From positions 34,831,559 to 34,895,558 of the forward strand of contig NC_064755.1 in the NCBI RefSeq assembly GCF_011397635.1: a stretch of 64,000 nucleotides of DNA, written 5' to 3'. The stretch comes from Epinephelus fuscoguttatus (taxonomy: Eukaryota; Chordata; Actinopteri; Perciformes; Serranidae). Below are positions 1-11,865 of the stretch, in pieces. The notes beneath the pieces are model-generated. The model was given only the letters and a program-made list of their open reading frames with translations. It was not told the origin of the DNA and made no database searches. The stretch's first letter is position 1. The number at the start of each line of letters is the position of its first letter. A program made the translations under genes and the position numbers.

Positions 1-1230
1 TTTGTTAAACTGTTTGTGAAATGGTTTGAATTTTTGTGATATAAAGTGGATCAGACAAAATTTAGAGTAAAAGCAATTTTTTTGAAAGCTGTCTTTCATC
101 AGTTTTCTGTGATGACTGGAAATATAGTGGTGATTTAAACCTTTAACAAAATATAATAGTTATTAATGGCATCTTAATGTTTTCAATTATGTCTTAACAT
201 TTACCCAAGTTTGCATTTATCTTAGCAGAATGTAAAAAAATAAAATAAAATGAAAAGCTGATGTTATGTGCTGGTTTTGTTTGGACATTTCTTTAAGACA
301 AATGAAGAAAATTCACTGAGAAAGTCTCCTCCTTTTGTGAAAAACAAGGAAATATGTGCACGCTGAATAGTTTTAAGTCCCGTAGGAGGTATTATTTATT
401 TGTGACGTTGTGACATATGAGAAGGTTCTGTGGGTATTGCTCGGTATTGAGACTTATATAGTGAGGCTAAAAAAAACCCAGCAACACATAATTGGCTGAT
501 TATCTTTCTGCTTGCCTCACTATAAAAACGTCACAGTACCTTTGCCTGAGGAAGACCCTCTCAGAGTTGGCAACAAAGCGAACAAGTGATACCTCCTTGG
601 GGGCTTCAAAACTATTGTGTCCAGCTAATTCTTTGTTTTTCACTTTGAGCCCTTTATCCAGTCACATTCTTCTGTGTTAAAACTAGACTTCTAACAGAGC
701 AGCAAACAAAGGTTACTCTCCAAAATCTTCTCAGGCTCTGCTGCTGGGTGTAAGATGCTTAGTTATCTTCAAGTACAAAGTTAAAATAATCAGGCCCACA
801 CAGAAATGGACAGCTTAATTTTTTGTCAGTGACAATGTTAAACATTAATGCTTAATGTTTTGTCTGTAGTATATGATTTGTTTGTCCTTTCAATTGACAG
901 TCAGATTTGATTGTGAAATACAACATTCAGTCAGTAACAAAGACAAAAGGAGTGCAAATATAAATAGAATTTATTGAAATTTTAAACAAGTTATAGATGA
1001 ATATCAAAAACTCAACATTAGCCATGATAGCCTGGGCTATGATCAGGCCTAACAAAATGTGTCCTAAAGGCCAAATTCAAAAGCAGTAACACTGCCAACA
1101 GTAAGCAGTTCACTGCGTTTGGAGGTGGTCTTTAAGACAATTAACTAATTTACTTAAAAACATATAATTTCCCCTAGGTGTGAGATGAATGTGTCTGATG
1201 TGAGGGTGCTCAATTATGGCACCATTTAAA
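1..1230. other. intergenic, no gene recognised
   Basis: AT-rich. A short inverted repeat (TATAGTGAGGC near 455-465 and GCCTCACTATA near 513-523) suggests a small foldback remnant. Nothing else is supported. Confidence 0.4.
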
Positions 1231-1632
1231 CTATGAATGTAGCCATAACACACATTTCCTGGCCTTATCAATCTTTGCTGGATTGCCACCAGCCTCCCAC
1301 CTGCATCTTTGGGCCAGTGAAGAAAATATTATCTTAATGCCAGGATGCTGGAGGTGAAGCTGGTGCAGGTCCTCCTTCATCATGCTGACCAGCTTCTTGA
1401 CACTGCTGACCTTCCCCATGTCACTGCCGCCACAGTGGATGATGAGGACATCTGGTGCTGCTCTTCCTCGCAGGGAGTGCGAAAAGAAGGAGAGAAGGCC
1501 TCCCCACTGCAGTCAGCCAAACCAGCAGACACAGACGCCCGGCATGCTGAGGGTGCTTCCCAAGGTCTCTGCAGCTCTCTGGACACCACGCCGGACATAG
1601 CTGTCACCAATGATCCACGCTGTGCATATGAA
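1231..1632 (-). pseudogene. SGNH-hydrolase ORF relic of a retrotransposon
   Basis: On the minus strand from about 1630 one frame reads AWIIGDSYVRRGVQRAAETLG, later LRGRAAPDVLIIHCGGSD, then LAQRCRWEAGGNPAKIDKARK. This matches the esterase-like SGNH domain carried by some vertebrate retrotransposons (Ngaro/DIRS-type tyrosine-recombinase elements and some LINE ORF1s). The block I serine is kept (GDSY). Block III, normally GxND, reads GGSD. An in-frame TGA at 1515-1513 replaces an expected Trp. A splice-acceptor-like TTTCATATGCACAG lies just before the domain. It is dead, and the domain family is recognised from memory. Confidence 0.6.
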
Positions 1633-2197
1633 AGTAAAATGAGTGTAATAAATTATTAGCGTTATATATTTAAAAAAAAAGTTAAAGCGTTTTTTTTAAG
1701 ATAACAGCTGAATCATTGTTTCAAAGTTTGTTGTATAACGTTAGTTTCAGCTAAACTCAACTTTCCTCAAGTTTCGTGAGGGAGCTGGCACCAAGGGAGC
1801 AGCCAACACCACAGGGCTAGCCAAAGTAGCGTAGCTTCTTAGCCTCGTAGCTTCTTAGCCTAGCTCGTTAGCCTTAGCTAACTTAGCAGCGCCGAGCGAG
1901 GTGGGCGTGTTTAGGCAGCCAGGCTTCCTTTGGCCCACCTCTTTGCCCATTTTTGATTGTCCGGGAGTTGGGCGGAGTCAGGCACTGCCAAGATGGCGAC
2001 GTCCAGAGCGGAGTATTTTGAGCTTCAAATCCACTCTTCAGAAACGGACGGATGACGTCACGGTGACTACGTCCATTATTTTATACAGTCTATGTTTCTT
2101 CTATACTGGGAGTTACGTTAACAACTTCCTGTCGTCTTCTTTGGTTGCCTAGCAACTGCTCAGAGCCAAGAAATAGTCCGCTGTATTTTTATATTTG
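1633..2197. other. intergenic with TTAGC-rich tract and CRE/YY1-like sites
   Basis: 1815-1890 is built of repeated GTAGC/TTAGC words. After it the sequence turns GC-rich, with AAGATGGCGAC (YY1-like, 1990-2000) and a perfect palindromic CRE TGACGTCA (2053-2060). No ORF of known type follows. The CRE/YY1 sequence also resembles a dispersed fish repeat. Confidence 0.35.
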
Positions 2198-2897
2198 AGA
2201 TCCAGTATGTAGGATTTAGGAGGATATATTGGCAGCAGTGGTATATAATAGTCATAACTCTGTTTTTATTCGTGTATAGTAAACTAAAACTAAGAATCTT
2301 GTTTTCGTTATCTTAGAAAGAGCCGTTTATATCTACATATAACCAGTCCTCCTCTGCCAGTCCACCATTTTGTTTCTACAGTAGCCCAGAACGGACAAAC
2401 CAAACACTGGCTCTAGATAGTCAATTTCATCATCTTCATCTTCTAACCACTTCATCCTCTTGAGGGTCGCGGGGGGGCTGGAGCCTATCCCAGCTGACAT
2501 CGGGCGAGAGGCAGGGTACACCCTGGACAGGTCGCCAGACTATCGCAGGGCTGACACATAGAGACAAACAACCATTCACGCTCACATTCACACCTACGGA
2601 CAATTTAGAGTTACCAATTAACCTAGTCCCCAATCTGCATGTCTTTGGACTGTGGGAGGAAGCCGGAGTGCCCGGAGAGAACCCACGCAACACGGGGAGA
2701 ACATGCAAACTCCACACAGAAGGGCTCCCATGCCCGGGATCGAACCGGCAACCCCACTACACCACCATGCCGCCCGATAGTCAATTTAGAGATACATTTT
2801 CATGTTTTTGCATTGGCCACCGTCGCTCACCTACAGGAGAAGTTTCAGTTACTTGCAGACTACAACCTCTCCGCTAGATGCCACTAAATCCGACGCA
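2198..2897 (+). mobile_element. MITE (CAGTGTGTAGGATTTA family), copy 1, interrupted by a SINE
   Basis: Shares its left part (AGGATTTAG, AAAGAGCCGTTTATATC, TACAGTAGCCCAGA) and right part (TAGATGCCA, TAAATCC) with the copy at 60.76-61.77 kb. It is split by the SINE at 2428-2775. The outermost end is decayed compared with copy 2. Confidence 0.65.
2428..2775 (-). mobile_element. tRNA-derived SINE (family C), full-length insertion
   Basis: Read on the minus strand it starts GGGCGGCATGGTGGTGTAGTG with a B-box-like GGTTCGATCCC. It passes through the common fish core with CCCACAGTCCAAAGACATGC and ends in a GATGATG-type tail. It is flanked by an exact 12-bp target duplication GATAGTCAATTT (2416-2427 and 2776-2787), which fixes its ends. 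Confidence 0.75.
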
Positions 2898-5079
2898 TCA
2901 TGGGCAGATTAGGAGACAATGGGCCCCTGGGCAAAGACCATGGATGAATTAAGCGGCTTGGGGTCCTCATTTATAAACACTGAGTAAGCATAAAACAAGG
3001 CCTGAAAGAGGCGTACGCCACTTTCCACAGAAAATTTGTGATCTAGGAGATCTGGGAGAAACTTTGACCCATGCTTACGAACATTTTGAAGACGGGAAAT
3101 TGGCGATGCAAATGGTGAGGTGGAAGCCAGATTGTAGGAACTGTCTAAAATTTTTGGCCTTTGTCCGTATGTACATTTTAGTGGGGATCCTATGCACTGT
3201 TTTATAAATGAGACACCTAGATATTTTGTGTCTCTTTGTGACCATTTTGAATCTCTTCTTGGTTGGTATGGGTTTCTTCAATTAATATTTTGCAGGTAAA
3301 GGCCCCTCGGCCGGTGCCCAGTTGGCCAGTTCAGTAATCCATCCATGGCTACAAACTAGACCTTCAATAAACAAATATGAAAGAAGTATCAATTTTCCAT
3401 CTAACCCAAAGCAAATAAGGTTATTTCCAAAAATGTGTAACTGTTGCTTTAAGTCTCAGTTTAAGAAATGCATTTACAAGCATGCCTTTGTGACATCACT
3501 GCAAGTTTGGAAGCAAAATGTGGTCAAATATGCAACTTACACAGGTGTGGTGCAGACATGTAAAGCCTCATGTGCACATATTAGACCGAATCTGTAAGGA
3601 AAATAGTACTTAAACTTTTGGAAGTAAACATTTTTTGTGTATTCAGTTTGTTGAGAGAGAATAGGTATGCCTAAACATATTATACAAATGCATGTTACAT
3701 CTTAAAACACGTCAGGAAGGGAGCTTTGATATATTGGTAATCGGCCACTGTAGTCTAAATTTAAAACAGACTGTTTGTGTGCACATCTGTGCATTAGCTA
3801 TAAGTCTACATCACAACAGCACTCTCCAAATTATCACTGCACATTACTTATGCATGAAATAAAGTGAGAGGAAATAACTAATAATAGGAGCAGGCCCTTC
3901 CGCAATAGCTGGTTGCAAGAATAGCAATTTAATTAGTGAAACTCTCGAGTCATTCATCCCCCCAGGCTACATCATAATCTAGTACACTTTACAGGAATTG
4001 CATGACATCATAGGAAACAGAAAACACCCAACAGTACGATAAAGTCACTGTAATATGACTCCCAGACACCCTGCAGGTCTCAACAGAAATATTATATGCT
4101 GCTGATATATTTCAGAAGGGAAGTTAGTTCAAGTGCAGTGAGGAGACTGCACTTCCTGCAAGACTATTGATGGCCTTCAATTCATATCTTGATGTGTTTT
4201 TAATGAGGTTGTAAAAGTAATCTGATGCAAAACATGGAGAGAGAGAGAGTGTGAGAAGTTGGTAAGCCTTCTAAACGGTGTGTTAACCTTCACATTAGGT
4301 ATCTTTTTATACGTGCAGCTGAAGGAGAAAAAGCCTTTTGAGACAAGGTCTGAAGTTATAGGTACATTCACATGCTGTTTATATTTTCTTTCCACACACA
4401 CAGAAAAAGATCCCACAATAGACGAACTGTAAATATTAAGGCGTGAGAAAGTCTGGCTTGAAAACTGAAGGGGAAAAGGGAGTGGACAACAATAGACTTC
4501 CTGTCAAACTCTCTGACATCATGTCGTTTGGGAAAATGTGATTGGTGAAGTTGTAGTCCTGCCTATGTCATGTCAGCCCTGACAAAAAATCTTTGAGTGG
4601 ATCAAACATGTACAGAGATGAAGGCCTGTTGGAGCTCATTGTGCTGGTTAGTCAAAGCTGAGAAGGAAGATAAGTTATTCATAGCTCCACAAATAATGTA
4701 CAGTGTGTGGATGCCTCTGGGTCAACTAGAGCCACTGTAGGCATCATATAAGTCTAAAAATATTTCTGCCAAGGCTGCATGAAAATCACATTTGACTGGG
4801 TTTTAAGAAGAAACGTTAGCAAAACATTGTGGACTCAGGGTCATGTAGCTACCAGAGGACAAGGAAGAGGTCATGTCCTCAGTATGGTGTCTGAGAGTGT
4901 GGGTTTTAAAGAGGACCTCAGACTACAGATGCTTAAATTTAATTGTTTCCGACCAGAAAGTTAAAAACAAATTAAGTATCACTCCCCCCAGAATTGTATT
5001 GTGGCAGTGTGAAAAGGCTTTGAACCAGACTCCTAGCCAGAAAATATAACTGAACACTTCACAGTAAAGGTCGTCATTT
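2898..5079. other. intergenic, no gene; one decayed repeat
   Basis: 2905-3345 (GGGCAGATTAGGAGACAATGG at one end, GGCCCCTCGGCC at the other) looks like a decayed dispersed element. The remainder is AT-rich sequence in which I see no gene. Confidence 0.3.
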
Positions 5080-5230
5080 TGGGAAGTATTTGCTTTCTTG
5101 CCAAGAATTAGATGAAAAGATCAATACCACTCTTGTGTCTGCACTTTAAATTTAAAGCTACAGTCAGCAGCTGGTTAGCTTAGCTTAGCACAAAGATTGG
5201 GAAATGGGGAAAATGGCAAGCCAAACACGA
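5080..5230. mobile_element. partial copy of the GCTTTCTTGC MITE family
   Basis: Contains GGGAAGTATTTGCTTTCTTG, GTCAGCAGCTGGTTAGC and TTAGCACAAAGATTGG, matching the longer relative at 62.6-63.2 kb. Only one arm remains. Confidence 0.5.
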
Positions 5231-5290
5231 AAGTGGTTTAATCTTAATTACTATTTAATCAGTATTATAGCATGAGGTGGTGCCTCAGTT

Positions 5291-5645
5291 TTTATTCATT
5301 CATCCACTCATTTTCCGTAATCGCTTATCCTGATGAGAGTCGCAGGGGGGCTGGAGCCTATCCCAGCTGACACTGGGCGAGATGCAGGTACACCCTCGAC
5401 AGGTCACCCTATCACAGGGCTGACACATAGAGACAAACAACCATTCACGCTCACATTCTCACAACTACGGACAATTTAGAGTCACCAATTAACCTGCATG
5501 TCTTTGGACTGTGGGAGGAGGCTGGAGTACCCAGAGAAAACCCACGCTGACACGGGGAGAACATGCAAACTCCACCCTGGGTTCGGACCAGGAATCCTCT
5601 TGTGAAGTGACAATACTAACCACTGCACCACCCTGCCACCCTCAC
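5291..5645 (-). mobile_element. SINE family C, copy 2
   Basis: Same core and orientation as the element at 2428-2775. The ATTCATTCATCC run at 5294 is the degraded tail. The head near 5640 still shows GGTGGCAGGGTGGTGCAGTGG on the minus strand. No clear target duplication. Confidence 0.7.
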
Positions 5646-5924
5646 AGTCCTGTGTGAATCTACAGACCAACATCATACTATTTTCTGTTTTTAGACATTA
5701 CCTGCATCCATGTGGTGTCAGAATAATCAGAAAATGAGTTCCTGGGAGTTCCTGAGTTGACTGGGAAAATTCACATGGGCACCCCTTCAAGTTGAAAGTC
5801 AGAAAGTCAGAAAACTTAGAAAGTTGGCAAAAATTCTGGAGCTATATGCAGAAACATGGCAGACAAAGTGAATGTTTGGTTGATGAAACACCACTTAAAT
5901 CAAGAATTCCAATTTGTTATTTCC
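5646..5924. other. intergenic, nothing recognised
   Basis: Short AT-rich spacer without ORFs or repeats I can name. Confidence 0.3.
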
Positions 5925-6370
5925 ATGGTCTAGTTAAGTTCAATCAACATTTATGAACATGAGCTGCTGTCTCTTAAAGCCAGAAACCAGAGAAGTCAGT
6001 CTCAAACTTGTGATGTCATAGGGTATAAAGTCTGGAGCTGCTCCATAGACAATGAATGGGTGCCTAATTTTGTTTCTTTTTTATACCCAAATGAGTTTTT
6101 TCTGTCATGGTGTTCTCAGTTCTGAAACAGAAAATGTTCTCATATACTCAGAACATCCCCCTGGCTGCTTCTAGTGTCATCTATAACATCTTTCAAAATT
6201 CATGTCTATAGAGCAGCTCCAGATTTTATACTTCATGACATCACAGTTTTAGCACTCTGGTTCTTCTATGTGGGGGAAAGTTGTTCATATTTACTAATAT
6301 TTTTGGATTGTCTCAGACCACAGGAATAACATGTATGAATTTTGAAAATGGGTGAAGTTCCTCTTTAATT
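5925..6370. mobile_element. foldback MITE with long imperfect arms
   Basis: The left arm (about 5980-6055: CCAGAGAAG, GTGATGTCATAGGG, TCTGGAGCTGCTCCATAGAC) is complementary to the right arm (about 6198-6275: GTCTATAGAGCAGCTCCAGA, CATGACATCAC, CTCTGGTTCTTC). The loop is about 140 bp. No protein-coding content. Confidence 0.65.
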
Positions 6371-6579
6371 CACTTAATGCATGTCAATTTGCTCCTCACG
6401 TTATTTGTGATATAATATTAGGTTGTGTCTGTCCACATAGAGTGACCTGGATTAGTTAGAAAGTTATATATTAGCATGAGTCAGGTAAATATTTTTTTTA
6501 GTTTTAGGGATGTACTGGTGCAGCCACAAGCCTGAAAGTTTCAAACCGTTATCAGTGTGTCATGTAAATGCTCCCCAGA

Positions 6580-7182
6580 GCCAGTCTGTGACGCCAGGGA
6601 TCAGCATGCCCAGGCACCGTCCCTGCCTGCCACCCAACACACAACGCACCAGACCCCGATTCCTGTCCCTGTCTGTGTTGGTGCTGAGCCCAAACTTGCC
6701 CAGTGGCCCAAGGCCCCAGACGCTTGCTAGCGAGCTCCAACCCAAGGTCTGGCCCCAGGGGAGGGCCCTGGTGTCCGAATTTGCGGTGTCATCAAGGTCT
6801 TCCTGAATCGCTCTTAGTCTGACTCCTTTCCCTGAACCACTTTGCCTTAGAAGACCCTACCAGGGCCTATTAGCCCCAGACAACACCGCTCTCAGTATGT
6901 TGGGGGCTTGCAAACCCCTCCACCATGTTAAGGTGGCGATTCTCTGAGAAGTGGGCGCCTCCTATTAGAGATGTTCCGGGCACGTCCCACTGGTAGGAGG
7001 CCCCGGGGCAGACCCAGAACACGCTGGAGGGATTACATATCTCATCTGGCCTGGGAACACCTTGGGGTCCTCCAGGAGGAGCTGGAAAGTGTTGCTGGGG
7101 AGAGGGATGTCTGAGGTACTTTGCTTGACCTGCTGTCCCTTCGACCCAGCCCCGGAAGAGCGGATAAAAATGGATGGATGAA
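6580..7182 (+). mobile_element. internally deleted non-LTR retrotransposon with GATG tail
   Basis: A 5'-type segment (to about 6955, including ACGCTTGCTAGCGAGCTCC and ACCCTACCAGGGCC) is joined directly to a 3' end (GTTCCGGGCACGTCCCAC, AGGCCCCGGGGCAGACCC, GGAGGGATTACAT). It terminates in ATGGATGGATGA at about 7170-7181. The GATG tail and core are typical of RTE/Rex-type fish LINEs. The reverse transcriptase region is missing. Confidence 0.6.
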
Positions 7183-8509
7183 TATAAATGCTCTGAGCAA
7201 TAAAATACATCTTCGCAGGGCCCATTTTGTTTCCGCATCATGACTTAAAGCTCATGAACACACCAAAATTGGAAGTATGACTTTCCAACTTGGGAATGGA
7301 ACCACGTGAAGAACATGTGACTGCAGCATTAATGCCAGGAGTGGTTACCAACCATGTAAGCTAAACATCATATGTCTGTACAGGAGAAACACAAATCTGC
7401 CCCCTTAGAAGGTTTGTGACAGGGCTGTGGTAGCAGACATTAAATGCGTGTGCATGTGCGTGTGCGTGTGCGTATGCATGTATACACACATACTTATGTG
7501 GGAGACAGCGTTCTCTGAAGAGTGTAACTGAGGACTGACAGGTGCTCAGTTCCTGGAAAGTGATCGGTGCTGCTGCTGACTAATAGCTGAATTCTTGCAG
7601 TAACCACACGCCTGACTCTGCTCTCTTTGACAGGCTTCTCGGTTTAGCTGTGACTGAATGTGAAAGAAAAAAAAAAAAAACATCTGACTGTACTCGATGA
7701 AATGCATTTGTCAAACATCTTGTTCTCAAACACTGTATGTCTGGAAGACGAAAATACTTTGGAGCTTTTTAAAGAAATTTGTATTTGCACGTTTTTACCA
7801 CAGATGTGCTGAAACAACGGGAGATTATAAAACCACAAGGAAACATTGCTCATATTGTGTTTTCTAGAGTATCATCCAGAGGAAATTCTACTACTTTTAA
7901 TCTGATCTATCACAAACCACATGCTTTCTCTACATTTAGGCTGAACTGACATGTCACCAAAAAGCAAATAACCTGATACTACTAAACACTGTCTACTATT
8001 ACTGTTACAGATGAGTCTGTGATGGTCGATGCTTTCCAGGAATTATCGCGTGATCAGATATTGTAATTGTGGTATGCAAAGTTTCCTTCAGTTGCATTGT
8101 GCACCTTCCTCTACTTCAGTCCTACGTTTCCCAGAATGAGTTACAACAATCCCCCACAGAGGTGGGGGGGGGGGGGGGGGGGGGTTAACGTGTTATTTTC
8201 ACCTGTCGATGTGACGTGTAGGTGGTGAGAGCAATAGTGATACCAGCATGAGAGCAAGAACAAAAGAACACAAGATTTTTTTCTTTCCAGGGCAGAAAAT
8301 GTGAGTAGTGGCATGAACACAAGATACAACGTGTACGTGTCTGCGTTTCAGTGAAGATGCCAGTGGTAAAATAACTACGCCTTTTCTACAATCAGTTTTT
8401 TACTGTGTTATTTTTGGACATTTATGTTGATGTTTTTGGAAAGAGGTGCATACTCTTTGATCAAACACAAAATCCTGTACCGTTCAGCCAGCATAAATCT
8501 TTAAGTTAA
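7183..8509. other. intergenic; microsatellites and a long G run
   Basis: Holds a GTGTGC/CA-type microsatellite (about 7445-7492), an A run near 7668, and the G run at 8164-8184. I see no gene. Confidence 0.4.
8164..8184 (+). repeat. uninterrupted run of 21 G
   Basis: Mononucleotide G tract preceded by GAGGT and followed by TTAACG. Long enough to form quadruplex structures and to be length-unstable. Confidence 0.9.
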
Positions 8510-8590
8510 GTTTAAGTTAAGTTTATTTACTTTATTAATACCCCTGAGGAGAAATTCCGCACCATTGATAGCAGTGTGTCCTGAAGTGCA
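8510..8590 (-). mobile_element. LINE 3' tail remnant
   Basis: Minus strand reads AATTTCTCCTCAGGGGTATT then AATAAAGTAAATAAACTTAA with TTAAG repeats. This is the usual end of L2-like fish LINEs. Confidence 0.5.
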
Positions 8591-8799
8591 TGTGTCTTAT
8601 CTGCACTTAGGACAAAAAATATATATAAAATTATTATATATATTGTAAGCAGGTATAATGTGCAGATATAATGTTTACTATCTGAGTGTTGCTATCATTT
8701 GGCCTTAAATTAAAGTACAGCCGAGGTGGAAGGGGGTGTCAGTTCAGCAGGTATTTCCTCATTGGCCAAAACTGGTGCTACGTACTGTAAAATGTAAAG

Positions 8800-9961
8800 T
8801 AGGGCTGGGTATCGTTTAAAACTACTACACCAGTGCCAACACTAGGACCCCAGAAGTCAAGATGAAGAGACAAAGGCCTTTTTAACCCCTTAGATCACAT
8901 TCTCAGTCGTATTGTACACCCATTTAACAATATCTGTGCGTTCCAATACCCGTACTACCATAATATATAACATGCCAGGAAAATATTTAGTATGTCTCAA
9001 TAAAGAGTATGTCAAATTCAGGTTGCCAAAAATACCAGGATGCTCTACTACATCTGGTCCGATTTTGCAGTATGCAGGCCAGCATCCTTTTCTTGCTATT
9101 CTGCCCCACAATCCTCTGCACAGCAGATGATACGTCACATTGACTGAGCTGCAAACTGCATGATGACAGCACATTCAAGTAACTGATGACCAGCCAGATA
9201 GAAACAATAGGAATACTGATTAAGTGAATAAAATAATCAGAAATTTCAGTTTCGTTTCAGTTAGGGTGCGAGTTTGTTGGGACCGCTCAGGGGCTCGGAG
9301 TCGGATGTCAGCTGCTACTGCTGTTTGTTACCTCGTGTTTATCAGGCGGACATTAAACTTAATGTTCACCAGGAGGGGAGCTGCTCGAGAGACTACAGCA
9401 AGGGCAGGTTTACTTATCCGGTGGGGAGTCAGGATGGTTTGGGATCAGACCCCTGGTGTATAAAGAATCAAATGCAGGTCTCGTTTGGCCAAAGATGTTT
9501 TTAAACTACTTGGTAATGTTTTTTTTTTGGGCTGATATCTTTAAGGTAGTCTGGGGCCGTTTAGTGGCCATTTTGGTAAGGAACCGGAACCAGGGCGAGA
9601 AAGACAGGATCCGGAATTTGGTGGATGCGCCTTTCCATCTAAATAAAAGCACCAAGCTAATAAAAATGCGGTGAAACTTTTTAATTTAAAGAATATAATT
9701 TACAAGAAAAGCCCCAAGCCATTAAGTTAACCTTTCTCTTTTATTGTAAATCGATGATGCACCAGAATTTAAAGTTTTACTTTGGTGAACACTTTTATTT
9801 TGGTGAATTTGGTGAATTCCGGATCCGCTCTCTAGACCGGAACCAGAATCCAGACAAAATTCAGAGTGAATGGAAACCAGGCTCTTCACGTACAGCGATT
9901 AGCCTGGTTTCCATTGACGTGAGGCTGTCTTTAAGGTATTGAGTACCAATACACAGCCCTA
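8800..9961. mobile_element. hAT-type non-autonomous element, 1.16 kb
   Basis: The ends are TAGGGCTGGGTATCG at 8800 and, inverted, TAGGGCTGTGTATTGG at 9961. The flanks ATGTAAAG (8792-8799) and ATGCTAAG (9962-9969) agree at 7 of 8 bases, as expected for a hAT 8-bp target duplication. The interior has no transposase I recognise. 8900-9180 may be a further nested repeat. Confidence 0.65.
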
Positions 9962-9969
9962 ATGCTAAG

Positions 9970-11059
9970 GGATCACTAAAGGGATTACTATTCATCCTGT
10001 GGGGGACATGAATGTCTGTAGCCACTGCTATGGCAAATCCTGCAACAGTTGTTAAGACATTTCACCCAGAACCACAAATATCATGTCGATGAAAAGTCAG
10101 GATATCACCAAAGTCATGAGGATGGATCATAAACATTGGTACAAAAAATGTGCCAATCCCATCAAGTTGATTTGGCATTATTTTACAGAATAAGTGAAAA
10201 CATGGATCCACTCTTGGCTCAAGAAGAAAAGTCAGGGAATACCAAAGTCCAAAGGCTTCATCCTCTGTGGACCATGAATGTCTGTACAAGATTTCACAGC
10301 AATCCATCTAATAGTTGTTGATATATTTCAGTCTGGACCAAAGTAGTGAACTGACCGACTGACGATACCATCTGTAGAGCCGTGCTGCTAAAAAGAAATT
10401 AGAATAGTTTGAGTGGATAGTTGCTTTAAATTTACCACTACTTCCTCAGCTACTTTTAAACCACCACTTCCTCAGCTAAGGCAAAATACTAATTGCACAA
10501 AAATAGACCTCAGCATGTCGAAGGTGGAGACAGATTCACTGAATTTAAAAACTTTCACTTCTGATGAGAACCACAAACAACTTCTTGAGTACTTTACTAT
10601 TCTCACTAAAACCAGGGCAACAAAAGGGAGAAAGAAAACCAGGTTGCCTCCCTTCCTCAGAGATTGTAAACTACTTCATACAGCCCAGATCTGATAACCT
10701 GAGGCGATGGTCTTAGGTGTTCTTTCTCAGAGGACGTGTTGGCACAGGTCGCTGAAACCTCACAAGTTCACAACCCTGCCAGACACTTTCACGTCTCTTC
10801 CTGTTTCCGCCCAGCTCTTCAGTTACGCAAATGGCACAGTAAGCTCGGCGCAGAGGGGAAGAGGTGCTCATGAATTCTGCTGATGAGCACTGGTATCAGC
10901 AATGAGTCACATCTTACCATAGACTGGAACATCAGCATGTACCGTCAAGTCTGAGGTGTTTGAAGAGGATTTTCTTAACTTAATTTCCACTTAACTTTAC
11001 TGTATAAAAAAATTATATGAAATTTAGTTTTTTCTTGCCTTATTTTATGGATCAAACTT
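9970..11059. other. intergenic; decayed dispersed repeat at 10.0-10.4 kb
   Basis: 10000-10400 (TTTCAGTCTGGACCAAAGT and CCGTGCTGCTAAA near its end) resembles a common fish dispersed repeat. A 93-codon ORF at 10413-10694 shows no known domain. No gene supported. Confidence 0.3.
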
Positions 11060-11340
11060 TGCTTTATCACCATGGACACCTTAGACACAGAACAATCTTA
11101 AAAAAGATCAATGATTAGAAACTCATATCCTTTGATGAATTGAAGGGCATCATAAAGAATGTGGTGACAGAGACATGTGCTTGTTTGTCTTGAGAGGCCA
11201 CTATGTTTGAATAGTTGTTGTTTTATTGTAGATTTTTTAATTATACGATGTATTTGTTGCACTTCAAATGTGTTTTGTTTGGCCAGGTCTCGCAATCTCG
11301 TCCTGGTTGAATAAAGGTTAAATAAAATAAAATAAATCAA
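11060..11340 (+). mobile_element. LINE 3' end fragment
   Basis: Ends TGGCCAGGTCTCGCAATCTCG, then GGTTGAATAAAGGTTAAATA and an AAATA-rich tail, a widespread fish non-LTR terminus. Truncated at the 5' side. Confidence 0.55.
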
Positions 11341-11865
11341 ATAATCATAATTTAGTAATGGACTTGAGTGACCAAATTTAAATGTTCATTTCCTAAATGT
11401 ATATATTTGTAAGTGGTTTAATACTTTTAACTGCATCCCCTCCAAAACCAAGAGGTCCAACAGGTGTCCGTTTAAATGAGCATGCTATAATTTTTTAACA
11501 ATTTTCTTGAAGTCTTTTAACTATTTTCATGCAGTAAGTTTTTCCGAACTCCGCTCGCCGGAAGCAAGGTAGTGGAATCCCATATGCAGAGTTAGAAACA
11601 CAAAATGGCTGGGAAATTTGCCAACAACTGCCAGGTAATTCCCCCCAAACCTCATGTTTTATTTTCCAGTAAATATTTGAGTAAGACCGTCCTAATCCTA
11701 ACCCTAAATGTAATTGATGTCAGGCCATGTTTTTTTTAGTTATTGTAAAATTGGTCTTAAATGTCATTCTAAGTGGCATTAAAAAAGTCTTAAATCTTGC
11801 TTTAAGCTGCAGGATCCCTGATGGACTCTTCAATAATCGTGGAAAAAAACAGTAAACAGAGTATC
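11341..11865. other. spacer downstream of snupn
   Basis: AT-rich DNA beyond the probable snupn cleavage site. No gene or clear repeat recognised. Confidence 0.3.

Noticed and set aside
546..585. Possible hammerhead-ribozyme core (CTGAGGA followed by an imperfect stem)
   Set aside because: The CUGANGA box is present, but the GAAA box and a paired stem I could draw are missing. One short box is expected often by chance.
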